Assembly (NCBI RefSeq): GCF_001441615.1
Contig: NZ_LAXJ01000016.1
Coordinates: 62,001 to 126,000 of the forward strand
Length of the DNA stretch: 64,000 nucleotides
DNA from: Roseovarius atlanticus
GTDB lineage: Bacteria > Pseudomonadota > Alphaproteobacteria > Rhodobacterales > Rhodobacteraceae
Direction of reading: 5' to 3'
The notes below the pieces were generated by a model, which was not told where the DNA came from, did not search any database, and was given only the letters and a program-made list of their open reading frames with translations. A program made the translations under genes and the position numbers. Below, one piece after another: positions 16,618-26,449 of the stretch (positions are counted from its first letter, which is position 1; the number at the start of each line of letters is the position of its first letter).

Positions 16618-17319
16618 TCAGGCGGTCTGAGTCTGGCCGGCCGCTTCGCTTTCGCGCGACCAGAAGAAACCCGCAAAGGCTCCCAGCATGACCCAGGCCG
16701 CCAATCCGATCCCAAGTGCGCGCGATGCGAACAAAGCGCCGATCTCGGTCGGCACGGGTCCGGTAAAGACCTCGGGTTCGGGCGCACCGATGACATGCGG
16801 CGCCAGCAACAGCACCACGGCGGCGCCCCATCCGGCCCAGTTGCGGCTGAAGGCGATCAGCCACATGGCGATGGCCGCAGTCAGCACCGTTGCGAACCAC
16901 CACACTTGGCGCTCGTAGACATCGGCAGCAGCCACGCCCGGAACTTCCGGCGCGAGGGTAAAGCCCGGCGCAAGGTGCACCGCGACAAACCCGGCAACGC
17001 CCCAGATCAGGCCCGTGCGCGCGTTTATCGCCGCACCACGGGTCTCGGCCAGCGACATCAGCGCCACCAGAACCATCGCGTAACCGGAATAGATCAGCAT
17101 CGTGAAGACGATGCTAAGCCCGTCGCGCACGGCATCGAAGCCAGGCAACTCCGGCGTGGCTGTAACGTTCGAGTCGGATCCGAAATGCACCAGCTCGCCG
17201 CCTTCATAAAGCTCGGCATGAAGCAGGACAGGCTGCACGAAAAAAAGCTGCAACAGGGCGATAATCAACCCTGCGGCAGCGCCAGCGAACAAGGCGCTGG
17301 TCAGCAGACGCGTAAACAC
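16618..17319 (-). CDS. cbtA: Cobalt transporter subunit CbtA
   Basis: A 233-aa protein with five or more predicted membrane helices and the CbtA start FTRLLTSALFAGAAAGLIIA. A further helix has VRDGLSIVFTMLIYSGYAMV, and the segment TGLIWGVAGFVAVHLAPGF carries a conserved His. CbtAB is the predicted cobalt uptake system found under B12 riboswitches; it was named from comparative genomics. GTG at 17319 is chosen because it gives the family N-terminus four bases after the cbtB stop; an ATG at 17358 inside cbtB would add 13 residues. Confidence 0.88.
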   Translation of the reverse strand: MFTRLLTSALFAGAAAGLIIALLQLFFVQPVLLHAELYEGGELVHFGSDSNVTATPELPGFDAVRDGLSIVFTMLIYSGYAMVLVALMSLAETRGAAINARTGLIWGVAGFVAVHLAPGFTLAPEVPGVAAADVYERQVWWFATVLTAAIAMWLIAFSRNWAGWGAAVVLLLAPHVIGAPEPEVFTGPVPTEIGALFASRALGIGLAAWVMLGAFAGFFWSRESEAAGQTQTA

Positions 17320-17323
17320 CGGT

Positions 17324-17500
17324 TCAGTGGCAGGGGAAGCCGGTGGCGTGACGAACATCGTGCGCCGCGTCGTGCAGCGTCGCGGCCTGAACGTGGCCTG
17401 CCACGAAGATCACGCCAAGGCCCAGCGCGGCGATGGCGATCACCGAAACCAGCCCGGAGGCCGATGTTGTCTGTGCGGCGGTTGCAGTCTTTGCAGTCAT
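17324..17500 (-). CDS. cbtB: Cobalt transporter subunit CbtB (58 aa)
   Basis: A 58-aa protein, starting MTAKTATAAQ, with one membrane helix (LVSVIAIAALGLGVIFVAG) and the CbtB C-terminal motif HDAAHDVRHATGFPCH, whose His and Cys residues are the likely cobalt site. It is the first gene after the cobalamin riboswitch and is followed by cbtA four bases later. The small size makes it easy to miss. CbtB is thought to capture Co2+ outside the membrane for CbtA. Confidence 0.92.
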   Translation of the reverse strand: MTAKTATAAQTTSASGLVSVIAIAALGLGVIFVAGHVQAATLHDAAHDVRHATGFPCH

Positions 17501-17555
17501 AGTACTACCTCTTTGCCTTCACACCCGAAGGCCTTGTGGTTTCAGTCGCGATCAG

Positions 17556-17728
17556 CAGGTCTCCTGGCTTGCGGGTCTTCATCGTCTGGCTGGCCTTCCC
17601 GGAGTGCTCCAGTGACGTATTCAGCCTGATTCGCCGCCTACAGTTGCGGGGACAGCCACGGAATTGCCAAGTGTTTTCAGGCGCACCGCGTTCCCTGTTC
17701 TCCATCCCGTGCGGAAATGGAACCGATC
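17556..17728 (-). promoter_or_regulatory. Cobalamin riboswitch upstream of cbtBA
   Basis: On the minus strand the region reads through the conserved parts of the AdoCbl riboswitch in order: a GGTTCC start near 17724, then CCGTGGCTGTCCCCGCAAC, GTCACTGGAGCACTCCGGGA and GACCCGCAAGCCAGGAGACC, ending near 17556. It lies 56 bases before the cbtB start. Binding of adenosylcobalamin is expected to switch off cobalt import when B12 is plentiful. Confidence 0.93.
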
Positions 17729-17744
17729 ATCCTCGTTAGTCTAG

Positions 17745-18680
<936 letters not shown>

Positions 18681-18698
18681 CGCGGCCCACCACGGACC

Positions 18699-19424
18699 TC
18701 ACAGGCACGCCAGCGCGACCCAGATGGCGGTTTCCGAAACCAGTTGCACGGCCCCCAGAACGTCGCCGGTTTGCCCGCCGATCTTGCGCCACGCCAGCCA
18801 GCCGATGGCAAAAGTCACCAGCGCGCAGGCCAGCAGCGCCCAAGGCGAAAACAGCAGCGCCACGACCGCCGCAGCCACGAGGACGCCGCGCGCGGCCTTG
18901 CTGCGCCCCGCCGCGCTACGCCCCAGACCATCCGCGCGGGCCGGGACCAAGCTCTCCTGCACTGCGACCATGGCTGCGCGGCTCAGCATGGCCGCGCCGA
19001 CGAACGCCCAAAAGCCGGCGTCGGCATCGGCCACCGACACCGCCCAAAGGGCCGCAATCAACCCCACCGCAACCACGCCGTAGCTGCCGATTCGGCTGTC
19101 GCGCATGATCTCCAGCGCGTGGGCCTTGTCGCGCCCGCCACCGTGCCCGTCGGCGAAGTCCGCCAGCCCGTCGAAATGCAGCGCCCCGGTGACCAGCACC
19201 ATTGCGCCCAGCGCCAGCAGGGCCGAAATCTGCTCGGACGCGCCGACCGCATCCGCCAGGCTGAAAACCAGCCACGTCAACGCGCCGACAATGGCTCCCA
19301 CCGGGACAAAGGCCCACCGAGCGGCCAGCATCGTCGGCGGATCGTCACCGGTCCGCCCCGCCGGCAGCCGGGTCAGCAGCATCACCGCCAGTTGAAGCTC
19401 GGCAACACGCGCACGCAGGTTCAT
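18699..19424 (-). CDS. cobS: Cobalamin synthase (adenosylcobinamide-GDP ribazoletransferase)
   Basis: A 241-aa polytopic membrane protein (CobV in Pseudomonas denitrificans naming). The catalytic metal-binding motif FDGLADFADGHGGGRDK is present near residue 85, after an N-terminal LQLAVMLLTRLPAG segment. It joins GDP-cobinamide and alpha-ribazole (or its phosphate) to make cobalamin. The start overlaps the cobT stop by 4 bases, and the three genes cobU-cobT-cobS form one minus-strand unit for nucleotide-loop assembly. Confidence 0.95.
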   Translation of the reverse strand: MNLRARVAELQLAVMLLTRLPAGRTGDDPPTMLAARWAFVPVGAIVGALTWLVFSLADAVGASEQISALLALGAMVLVTGALHFDGLADFADGHGGGRDKAHALEIMRDSRIGSYGVVAVGLIAALWAVSVADADAGFWAFVGAAMLSRAAMVAVQESLVPARADGLGRSAAGRSKAARGVLVAAAVVALLFSPWALLACALVTFAIGWLAWRKIGGQTGDVLGAVQLVSETAIWVALACL

Positions 19425-20437
19425 TGACCGGACACCCCGGCCTCGGCAAAGGTCGCCATCCCGTTGTGACAGGCCAGCGCCGCACGCAACACGCCCAGCG
19501 CTATCGCCGCGCCCGAGCCTTCGCCCAGCGCCATGTCCAGCGACAGGATCGGCCGCATCCCCAGTTCCGACAAAAGCCGAGCATGGCCCGGCTCACGGCT
19601 GACATGCCCGACAAGGCAATGGTCCAGGAACCGCCGGTCGGCAGCAAAAAGCGGCGCTGTCGCCGCCGTGCAGATGAACCCGTCAAGGATGACCGGAATG
19701 CGCCGCGCCCGCGCTTCCAGCACGGCGCCGCAGATCGCCGCCTGCTCACGCCCGCCGAGCCGGGCAAGGATTTCAAGACCTCTGGCCTCCGCGTGACGCA
19801 CGCAGGCGCGTGTCACCACGTCGATCTTGCGCGCCACCCCTGCGTCATCCGACCCCGTCCCCTTGCCGACCCAATGCGCCGCGTCTCCGCCGAATGCGCC
19901 CTTGGCCATCGCGGCGGCAATGGTCGAATTTCCGATGCCCATCTCACCCAGAATCAGCACGCTGGCGCCCGGATCGACGGCGGCCGCCCCGCGACGCAGG
20001 GCGTCCAGCGTCTCAGCCTCCGACATGGCGGCCCCGGCGCTGATATCCCCCGTCGGCCGGTCCAGTTCCAGCGCAATCACCGACAAATTTGCCCCGTTCG
20101 CGCGGCACAACTGGTTGATCGCCGCGCCACCCTGCTCGAAATTCGCCACCATCTGCGCCGTCACATCCTGCGGGAACGGGTTCACCCCCTGCGCGCAGAC
20201 GCCGTGATTGCCGGCAAAGACCAGGGCCTGCGCCCCGGCAATGTCTGGCCGGTCCGTGCCTTGCCAGCCTGCCATAAAAATCGCCAGTTCCTCCAGCCGC
20301 CCCAGGGCGCCCGGCGGCTTGGTCAGGTTGTTCTGGCGCGCCCGCGCCGCCTCGGCCGCCGCGGCGTCGGTCACTGGCATGGACCGGGCCAGCCCGGCAA
20401 CCTCCCCAAGCAACGAGACGTCAGAAAGAATGGTCAT
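19421..20437 (-). CDS. cobT: Nicotinate-nucleotide:dimethylbenzimidazole phosphoribosyltransferase
   Basis: A 338-aa protein (CobU in Pseudomonas denitrificans naming). Family marks are LTKPPGALGRLEELAIFMAG near residue 38, VFAGNHGVCAQGVNPFPQDV, and the LILGEMGIGNSTIAAAMAKG glycine-rich motif. It activates dimethylbenzimidazole, made by BluB, to alpha-ribazole phosphate. It overlaps cobU by 17 bases upstream and cobS by 4 bases downstream. Confidence 0.95.
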   Translation of the reverse strand: MTILSDVSLLGEVAGLARSMPVTDAAAAEAARARQNNLTKPPGALGRLEELAIFMAGWQGTDRPDIAGAQALVFAGNHGVCAQGVNPFPQDVTAQMVANFEQGGAAINQLCRANGANLSVIALELDRPTGDISAGAAMSEAETLDALRRGAAAVDPGASVLILGEMGIGNSTIAAAMAKGAFGGDAAHWVGKGTGSDDAGVARKIDVVTRACVRHAEARGLEILARLGGREQAAICGAVLEARARRIPVILDGFICTAATAPLFAADRRFLDHCLVGHVSREPGHARLLSELGMRPILSLDMALGEGSGAAIALGVLRAALACHNGMATFAEAGVSGQ

Positions 20438-20951
20438 TCGGCTTTACCTTCATCGGGTATCCCGCCACGGTCAGCCAAACCTCGTCACAGGCCAGCGCCA
20501 CGGATTGGTTCACATGCCCCGCCGCATCGCGGAACAGCCGGGCCAGCTTGTTCTCGGGCACGATCCCCTGCCCCACCTCGTTGGTAACGAAAACGACCGG
20601 CGCGGACTGGCGCGCCAGCGTTTCGACCAACCTGTCGGCTTCGGCCTGCCAATCGCTGTCTTCCAGGATGAGGTTCGTCAACCACAGCGTCAGGCAATCG
20701 ACCAGCCGCGGCACGCCGCCGTCGGTGTCTTGCAATGCGCCGGCCAGGTCGGTCGGCGCATGAACATCCTGCCACGCCGCACCGCGCCGCGCCTTGTGTT
20801 TCGCCACGCGCTCGGCCATTTCGTCGTCGCCGTCGTGCAGACGCGCCGTCGCGATATAGATCGCCCGGCCGGCAGGCTGCAAAGCCATCCGCTCGGCAAG
20901 TGCCGACTTGCCGGACCGCGCGCCTCCGGTGATGAGTATCGACTTTTTCAT
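20421..20951 (-). CDS. cobU: Adenosylcobinamide kinase / GTP:cobinamide-phosphate guanylyltransferase
   Basis: A 176-aa bifunctional enzyme (CobP in Pseudomonas denitrificans naming). It has a P-loop at the very N-terminus (ITGGARSGKSALAERMA), then RAIYIATARLHDGDDEMAER, RLVDCLTLWLTNLI, and FVTNEVGQGIVPENKLARLF. It phosphorylates adenosylcobinamide and adds GMP. ATG at 20951 precedes the P-loop directly; an upstream frame to 21020 runs antisense to the phosphatase gene. The start codon abuts the divergent cobC phosphatase start. Confidence 0.95.
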   Translation of the reverse strand: MKKSILITGGARSGKSALAERMALQPAGRAIYIATARLHDGDDEMAERVAKHKARRGAAWQDVHAPTDLAGALQDTDGGVPRLVDCLTLWLTNLILEDSDWQAEADRLVETLARQSAPVVFVTNEVGQGIVPENKLARLFRDAAGHVNQSVALACDEVWLTVAGYPMKVKPNDHSF

Positions 20952-21583
20952 TGCAGCGTGGGAAAGCACTTTTCGAGAAAAAAAGAAAGCTGAAAGGCGC
21001 CGTCCTGGAACCCGTTGCACTGACCCGGCCAGAGCTTGTCCTGATCCGTCACGCCCCCGTGGCCGATCCGGGGCGCCTCTATGGCCGTTCCGATGTCGCG
21101 GCTGCGCTCGACAGCACGGCGGTCGCCCAACTCAAAAATCGTCTGACGTCGATCACGCGGGTCGTCAGCAGTCCGGCACGCCGCTGCCGTCAGACCGCCG
21201 AGGCGCTTTTCGAAACCCACGAGCAGGACGCACGCCTTTGGGAGCAGGACTTCGGCGCGCATGACGGCGTGCCGTTTGACGCGTTGCCAGATATCGGCGT
21301 TCTGGACAGTAGGGCCCTCGCCGCGCATCGATCGCCCGGCGGCGAGAGTTTCGAAGACCTCTGCGCGCGCGTGTCCCCCGCCCTGATCGAGCATGGGCGC
21401 TATGCCGCGGCGCATGGTCCGGTGGCGCTGATCGTCCATGCAGGCGTGATCCGCGCCGCGCTCGGCTTTGTGACCGGGCATGGCCCCGGCGGACTCGCAT
21501 TCGAGGTGGCGCACCTGTCGATAACGCGTCTGCGGTGCGGCCCCGACGGCCCGCTCTCGGTGATCGAGGTCAACCGTACATGA
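20951..21583 (+). CDS. cobC: Histidine phosphatase, alpha-ribazole phosphatase-like (CobC of Salmonella naming)
   Basis: A protein of up to 210 aa from the histidine phosphatase superfamily, with the catalytic ELVLIRHAPVADPGRLYG motif, a VVSSPARRCRQTAEAL arginine motif and VALIVHAGVIRAAL with the second His. In this setting it fits the alpha-ribazole-5'-phosphate phosphatase of nucleotide-loop assembly. No ATG exists before the RH motif: TTG at 20951 is the only standard start and shares one base with the cobU start. The true start may be a rare codon closer to the motif. The 3' end overlaps the next gene by 4 bases (ATGA). Confidence 0.82.
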   Translation: MQRGKALFEKKRKLKGAVLEPVALTRPELVLIRHAPVADPGRLYGRSDVAAALDSTAVAQLKNRLTSITRVVSSPARRCRQTAEALFETHEQDARLWEQDFGAHDGVPFDALPDIGVLDSRALAAHRSPGGESFEDLCARVSPALIEHGRYAAAHGPVALIVHAGVIRAALGFVTGHGPGGLAFEVAHLSITRLRCGPDGPLSVIEVNRT

Positions 21584-22353
21584 CGCATGTGACTGTCTGC
21601 GGCCATTTCGGGGAATGGATCCAAGGGCGGCTGGGCCCGTCGGGGCCGGTCGCCCTGATCACCCTGGCCTGCTCCGCGATGCGTGTCACGGCCCCCTCTG
21701 AGGACGCCCTGCCGTTCACCGCGGATCAACTCAAGCGCTTTGCAGCCGACCTGGAGCTCGATTCCGTCACTGGCGCGACACGCAATTTCGCGCTTGGTAT
21801 CGGGGCGGGCGGATCGACGGCAACGCTGGTGGCCGCCGCAAGGGCAGCCGGGTACGATGGCACACCCGAACGGCTGGCCAAGTCGTGTATCGCCATCGAG
21901 GGCGCAACCGACCCCCTGATGTTCGACGCGCCCGATCAGCACCTCTGGGCCTCCCGGTCGGGTAAGGTGATCAGACCAATGCCCGCCCCGCCCCGCGCCG
22001 CGATCCTTGGCGGTCTGTGGGGGGCACCCCAGAGTACCGACGCGCGTGACGATGCCTTCGACGACGTGACGGACCTCGCCGAGGCTTGGGCCGACGCGAC
22101 CACGGCACGCGACCTGCCCCGCGTCGCCGCCCTCGCCTCGGAGTCCGCGCGCCGTTGCACAGCGCGCCGTGGTCCGCCCGATCCGATGGCCGATCTTGCA
22201 CATGATCTCGGCGCTTTGGGCATGGTGCGCGCTCATACCGGATCCGCCCGCGGTCTAATCTTTGCTCCGGGAACCATCCCGCCGCACGGCCCGGCCGCCT
22301 TGCAAGAAGCGGGACTCAAGACCGTCCTCAGCTTCGAGACGGGCCGCGCATGA
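21580..22353 (+). CDS. GHMP-type L-threonine kinase-like protein (PduX/BluE group)
   Basis: A 257-aa GHMP-kinase-like protein, with a VTVCGHFGEWIQGRLGPSG start and the ATP-binding motif GIGAGGSTATLVAAARAAGY near residue 85. PduX in Salmonella and, from context, BluE in Rhodobacter make L-threonine phosphate, the precursor of the aminopropanol linker. The next two genes, cobD and the threonine-phosphate decarboxylase, use that product, which supports the call. ATGA overlaps join it to its neighbours on both sides. The chain is rather short and divergent, so activity is inferred. Confidence 0.75.
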   Translation: MTHVTVCGHFGEWIQGRLGPSGPVALITLACSAMRVTAPSEDALPFTADQLKRFAADLELDSVTGATRNFALGIGAGGSTATLVAAARAAGYDGTPERLAKSCIAIEGATDPLMFDAPDQHLWASRSGKVIRPMPAPPRAAILGGLWGAPQSTDARDDAFDDVTDLAEAWADATTARDLPRVAALASESARRCTARRGPPDPMADLAHDLGALGMVRAHTGSARGLIFAPGTIPPHGPAALQEAGLKTVLSFETGRA

Positions 22354-23285
22354 GTTTCGCCCTGATGATGCTGGGTGCTCTGGCCCTCGACGTCGCCTTC
22401 GGCTGGCCCGACAGGCTCTATGCCCGTATCGGCCACCCCGTCACCTGGCTTGGCCGGGCGATAACCGCGGCCGAGCGCCGCCTGAACGTCGGCTACCGCC
22501 GCAAGCGTTTGATCGCCGGAGGCGTTACGGTCCTCGGGATAACCCTTCTTGCTGGCCTGCCCGCCCTGATCATTCAGGCCGTCCTGCCCCACGGGTGGGT
22601 CGGCGCGCTGATCGGCGCAGGGCTGGCCTGGCCGCTCATTGCCATCCGGTCCATGCACGCGCATGTTGCCGCCGTCGCCCGTCCGCTGGCCGCCGGAGAT
22701 ACGACCGCTGCGCGCCACGCCGTCAGCATGATCGTCGGACGCGACCCGTCCAAACTCGATACGCCGGCCATCGCGCGGGCAGCCACCGAAAGCCTGGCCG
22801 AGAATACCTCGGACGGCATCATCGCCCCCGTCTTCTGGGGCGTGATCCTGGGCCTGCCCGGAATTGCCGCCTACAAGGCCATCAACACGATGGACTCCAT
22901 GATCGGCCACCGCAACGATCGGTTCGAGGCCTTCGGCAAGGCCGCCGCCCGGCTGGATGATCTCGTCAACTGGCTTCCCGCCCGCCTGACCGGCCTCGTC
23001 TTCGCGCTGGCCTCCGGCGCGTTCTTTCCCGCGCTTCACGTCATGCGGCAGGACGCGCCCGGCCACCGGTCCCCGAATGCAGGCTGGCCCGAGGCGGCGA
23101 TGGCCGGCGCCCTGAACGTCCGGCTCTCCGGCCCCCGCATCTATGACGGGCAGGCCAACGACGAGCCCTGGTTGAACGGCGCGGCCCCTGATCCAGCACC
23201 CGAAGACCTGGCGCGCGCCTTGTCGCTCTACCGGCGCGCGATGGCGCTATGCGCCCTTGCGCTGGCCGCGCTTGCGCTGCTCTAA
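22350..23285 (+). CDS. cobD: Adenosylcobinamide-phosphate synthase (CbiB/CobD)
   Basis: A 311-aa membrane protein of the CbiB/CobD family. Conserved parts are LALDVAFGWPDRLYARIGHP at the start, ARAATESLAENTSDGIIAPV near residue 150, AYKAINTMDSMIGHRNDRF, and WPEAAMAGALNVRLSGP. It attaches aminopropanol phosphate to adenosylcobyric acid. The start overlaps the kinase gene by 4 bases, and the decarboxylase gene follows after 7 bases, giving a linker-making unit. Confidence 0.95.
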   Translation: MSFALMMLGALALDVAFGWPDRLYARIGHPVTWLGRAITAAERRLNVGYRRKRLIAGGVTVLGITLLAGLPALIIQAVLPHGWVGALIGAGLAWPLIAIRSMHAHVAAVARPLAAGDTTAARHAVSMIVGRDPSKLDTPAIARAATESLAENTSDGIIAPVFWGVILGLPGIAAYKAINTMDSMIGHRNDRFEAFGKAAARLDDLVNWLPARLTGLVFALASGAFFPALHVMRQDAPGHRSPNAGWPEAAMAGALNVRLSGPRIYDGQANDEPWLNGAAPDPAPEDLARALSLYRRAMALCALALAALALL

Positions 23286-23292
23286 GGGCACC

Positions 23293-24267
23293 ATGACGGA
23301 AATCCGGGATCACGGCGGCAACCTCGATGCGGCCATCGCAAGGCTGGGCGGCACCCCCGCTCACTGGCTCGACCTGTCGACGGGCATCAATCCCGAACCC
23401 TACCCTGTGCCCCGCATCTCCGGCGACGCCTGGGCGGTTCTGCCCCGCAAATCCGACATGGCGCGGCTACGCGACGCGGCGGCCAGCGCCTATGCCACCT
23501 CACTGCGCGTCATCCCGATGAACGGCGCACAAGGCGCGATCCAGCTGGTGCCGTGGCTGGCCCAACCGGGCCGCGCCGCCGTCATGGCCCCCACCTACAA
23601 CGAACACGCCGCCGCCCTCAGGGCTTGTGGCTGGCAGGTCGAAGAGGTCGCATCGGCAAACGCCCTGCGGGGCGCAGACCTTGCCGTGGTCGTCAACCCC
23701 AACAACCCGGACGGCCGCCGCACCACGCCCGACGCGTTGCTGGACCTGGCGGGCGATGTGGGGCTGCTGATCGTCGACGAAAGCTTTGTCGATCCAGAGC
23801 CGCATTTGTCCATCGGCACCAGGGACTGCTCCGAGAATTGCATCGTCCTGCGATCCTTCGGCAAGTTCTACGGTCTCGCGGGCCTGCGCCTCGGGTTCGC
23901 CCTCGCCTCGGGTTCTGTCGCCGACCGGCTTGCCGATCTGGCAGGCCCCTGGCCGGTCTCCGGCCCCGCCATCGAGATTGCCTGCGCGGCGCTGGCCGAC
24001 AAGGGGTGGCAGGCGCGCACGGTCGAAAGACTTAACCAAGACGCGGCGCGGCTGGATTCCCTGGCGTCCCGCAACGGCTGGACGCTGGTCGGAGGTACCC
24101 CGCTCTTTCGCACCTACGAGGTGCCCGATGCGCCAAAGGTACAAGAAGCCCTCGCGAGCCATAGGGTATGGTCCCGCATATTCCCCTATTCGGACCGTTG
24201 GCTACGCCTCGGACTGCCCCCGCAGACCCGCTGGCCGCAGCTGGAGGCAGCGATCGGCGCCGCCTGA
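23293..24267 (+). CDS. cobC: Threonine-phosphate decarboxylase (PLP enzyme)
   Basis: A 324-aa fold-type I PLP enzyme (CobC in Pseudomonas denitrificans naming, CobD in Salmonella). N-terminal WLDLSTGINPEPYPVP, VVVNPNNPDGRRTTPDALLD, LIVDESFVDPEP and the PLP-lysine motif VLRSFGKFYGLAGLRLGFAL are clear. It decarboxylates L-threonine phosphate to (R)-1-aminopropan-2-yl phosphate for CobD. ATG at 23293 has AAGGG just upstream. The gene converges on cobQ, with two bases between the stops. Confidence 0.94.
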   Translation: MTEIRDHGGNLDAAIARLGGTPAHWLDLSTGINPEPYPVPRISGDAWAVLPRKSDMARLRDAAASAYATSLRVIPMNGAQGAIQLVPWLAQPGRAAVMAPTYNEHAAALRACGWQVEEVASANALRGADLAVVVNPNNPDGRRTTPDALLDLAGDVGLLIVDESFVDPEPHLSIGTRDCSENCIVLRSFGKFYGLAGLRLGFALASGSVADRLADLAGPWPVSGPAIEIACAALADKGWQARTVERLNQDAARLDSLASRNGWTLVGGTPLFRTYEVPDAPKVQEALASHRVWSRIFPYSDRWLRLGLPPQTRWPQLEAAIGAA

Positions 24268-24269
24268 CC

Positions 24270-25715
24270 TCATCTGGCCAGCGCCAAAAGGCCCGCGACA
24301 TCCAGATGCGTCTCAAGATGCGCCGCCAGTTCATCCAGCGTGCGCTCGACCACGGCCCGATACCCCAGGTCCGAGGCGTCGGCCCCGTTCGATGCTAGCC
24401 ATGCGGCGCGGAACCTGTCATCCCCGAACATGCCGTGCAGATAGCTGCCCGCAACGCGACCATCGGCAGACACCGCCCCCTCGGCCACGCCCGCCACCTC
24501 GGCAAAAGGCCGCGCGCGGTCCGGGCCGTCGCTGCAGCCTATGTGAATCTCGTAACCGGCAAACGGCAGGTCCAGCCCCACGTGCCGCGCGGCGACCTGG
24601 GCCAGGCTCTTGTCGCCCCCCATGACCGTCTCGATGTCCAGCAAGCCCAGCCCCGGCGTATCCCCCGGCGGCCCCTCGATCCCCTCCGGGTCCGAGACCA
24701 TGCGACCCAGCATCTGGTAGCCGCCGCAGATGCCCAGAACCCTGCCGCCGTGCCGGTGATGTGCCAGAACGTCGATGTCCCACCCCTGCCGCCGCAGGAA
24801 GTCCAGGTCACCGCGCGTCGATTTCGAGCCGGGAATGATCACCAGATCCGCGTCATACGGCAGCACCTGCCCCGGTTGCAGCATCGTGACCCGCACGCCC
24901 GGCTCCTGCGTCAGCGGGTCAAGATCGTCGAAATTCGCGATCCGCGACAATTGCAGGCACACGACATGAAACGCGCCCTGAACCGGGCTGTCTGCAATAT
25001 CCAGCGCGTCCTCCGCCGGCAGCCGCCACGCCTCGGGAAACCACGGTGCCACGCCATAGCCGCGCCAGCCGGTGCGCGCCTCGATCTCCCGGTAGCCATC
25101 CTGGAACAGCGCCGGATCACCGCGGAACTTGTTGATCAGAAAACCCCCGATGCGCGCCGCATCCGCCTTTGGCAGGACCGCCTGCGTGCCTATGATCTGC
25201 GCGATGACGCCGCCGCGATCGATATCGCCACACAGGACCACCGGCACGTCCGCCGCCTCGGCAAAGCCCATGTTCGCGATGTCACCCTTGCGCAGGTTGA
25301 TCTCGGCGGGCGAGCCTGCCCCTTCGACGATCACAAGGTCATGCCGGGCGCGCAAACGGGCGAAACTGTCCTGCACCGCCGCCATCAGCGTGGGCTTCAG
25401 GCTGGAATACTCCACCGCCTTCGCCGTGGTCAGGCGCTTGCCCTGCACGATCACCTGGGCCCCGACATCCGTTTCCGGCTTCAGCAGGACCGGGTTCATG
25501 TCGGTGTGCAAATCCACCCCGCAGGCCATCGCCTGCAACGCCTGCGCACGGCCGATCTCGCCACCGTCCGCCGTCACCGCGGCGTTGTTCGACATGTTCT
25601 GCGGCTTGAACGGTGCCACGCTCAGGCCCCGCCGCCGCGCCGCGCGGCACAGGCCCGCCACCAGCATCGACTTGCCGACATTCGACCCCGTGCCCTGGAT
25701 CATCAACGCGGGCAT
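24270..25715 (-). CDS. cobQ: Cobyric acid synthase CobQ
   Basis: A 481-aa enzyme with an N-terminal ATP-binding domain ([40 protein letters not shown]) and a C-terminal class I-like glutamine amidotransferase domain with the nucleophile Cys in [15 protein letters not shown] near residue 330 and His in [12 protein letters not shown]. It amidates four carboxylates of adenosylcobyrinic acid diamide. It is 64 bases downstream of cobO on the same strand, and the two probably form one transcript. Confidence 0.96.
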   Translation of the reverse strand: MPALMIQGTGSNVGKSMLVAGLCRAARRRGLSVAPFKPQNMSNNAAVTADGGEIGRAQALQAMACGVDLHTDMNPVLLKPETDVGAQVIVQGKRLTTAKAVEYSSLKPTLMAAVQDSFARLRARHDLVIVEGAGSPAEINLRKGDIANMGFAEAADVPVVLCGDIDRGGVIAQIIGTQAVLPKADAARIGGFLINKFRGDPALFQDGYREIEARTGWRGYGVAPWFPEAWRLPAEDALDIADSPVQGAFHVVCLQLSRIANFDDLDPLTQEPGVRVTMLQPGQVLPYDADLVIIPGSKSTRGDLDFLRRQGWDIDVLAHHRHGGRVLGICGGYQMLGRMVSDPEGIEGPPGDTPGLGLLDIETVMGGDKSLAQVAARHVGLDLPFAGYEIHIGCSDGPDRARPFAEVAGVAEGAVSADGRVAGSYLHGMFGDDRFRAAWLASNGADASDLGYRAVVERTLDELAAHLETHLDVAGLLALAR

Positions 25716-25779
25716 TGCCGGACCTTTTCACCCGATACTGTCCTCGGAACATTTCCGCCGCCGGCCAGCACAGGACCCA

Positions 25780-26403
25780 TCAGAACTCCACGCCTTTCTG
25801 AGCCTTGATCCCGTCCCGGAACGGATGCTTGACCAGGCTCATCTCGGTCACCAGGTCGGCGGCCTCGATCAACTCGGGCTTGGCATTGCGCCCCGTCAGG
25901 CAGACATGCGTCATCGCCGGTTTTTCGTGCAGCAGGAAATCCACGACCTCGTCGATATCGATATAGTCGTAACGCAGCGCGATGTTGATCTCGTCCAGCA
26001 GCACGAACTTCATCTCTGGGTCGCGAATCTGTTCTTTCGCGATGCTCCACCCGTTCTGCGCCGCCGCAATATCGCGGTCCCGGTCCTGCGTCTCCCAGGT
26101 GAACCCTTCGCCCGAGATGAAGAACCGGCATTCGTCCGAAAAGCGGTTGCGCAGCATCTCGGCCTCGCCGGTCACCCAGTTGCCCTTGATGAACTGCACC
26201 ACCGCGCAGGGCATCCCATGCGCGATACAGCGCAGAATCATCCCGAATCCCGAAGACGACTTGCCCTTGCCCGGCCCCGTATGGACCATGATCAGACCTT
26301 TCTCCTCGGTCTTGTCCTGCATCATGCGGTCGCGCGCGGCCTTTATCTTCTTCATCTTCTCGTTGTGGCGGGCGGTCTTTTCCGCGTCAGACGGGTCGGA
26401 CAT
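25780..26403 (-). CDS. cobO: Cob(I)yrinic acid a,c-diamide adenosyltransferase CobO
   Basis: A 207-aa CobA/CobO-type corrinoid adenosyltransferase. Marks are the P-loop VHTGPGKGKSSSGFGMILRC, VQFIKGNWVTGEAEMLR, FTWETQDRDRDIAAAQNGW and VLLDEINIALRYDYID. It adds the 5'-deoxyadenosyl group to Co(I). The frame runs upstream, but ATG at 26403 has GGAGACG before it. It diverges from the riboswitch-led run at 26450; only about 46 bases separate the two, so promoters must be packed closely. Confidence 0.95.
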   Translation of the reverse strand: MSDPSDAEKTARHNEKMKKIKAARDRMMQDKTEEKGLIMVHTGPGKGKSSSGFGMILRCIAHGMPCAVVQFIKGNWVTGEAEMLRNRFSDECRFFISGEGFTWETQDRDRDIAAAQNGWSIAKEQIRDPEMKFVLLDEINIALRYDYIDIDEVVDFLLHEKPAMTHVCLTGRNAKPELIEAADLVTEMSLVKHPFRDGIKAQKGVEF

Positions 26404-26449
26404 GTGACGTCTCCTTGACACAAGGTTGGTTTTCGCAGCATGTCGCACC

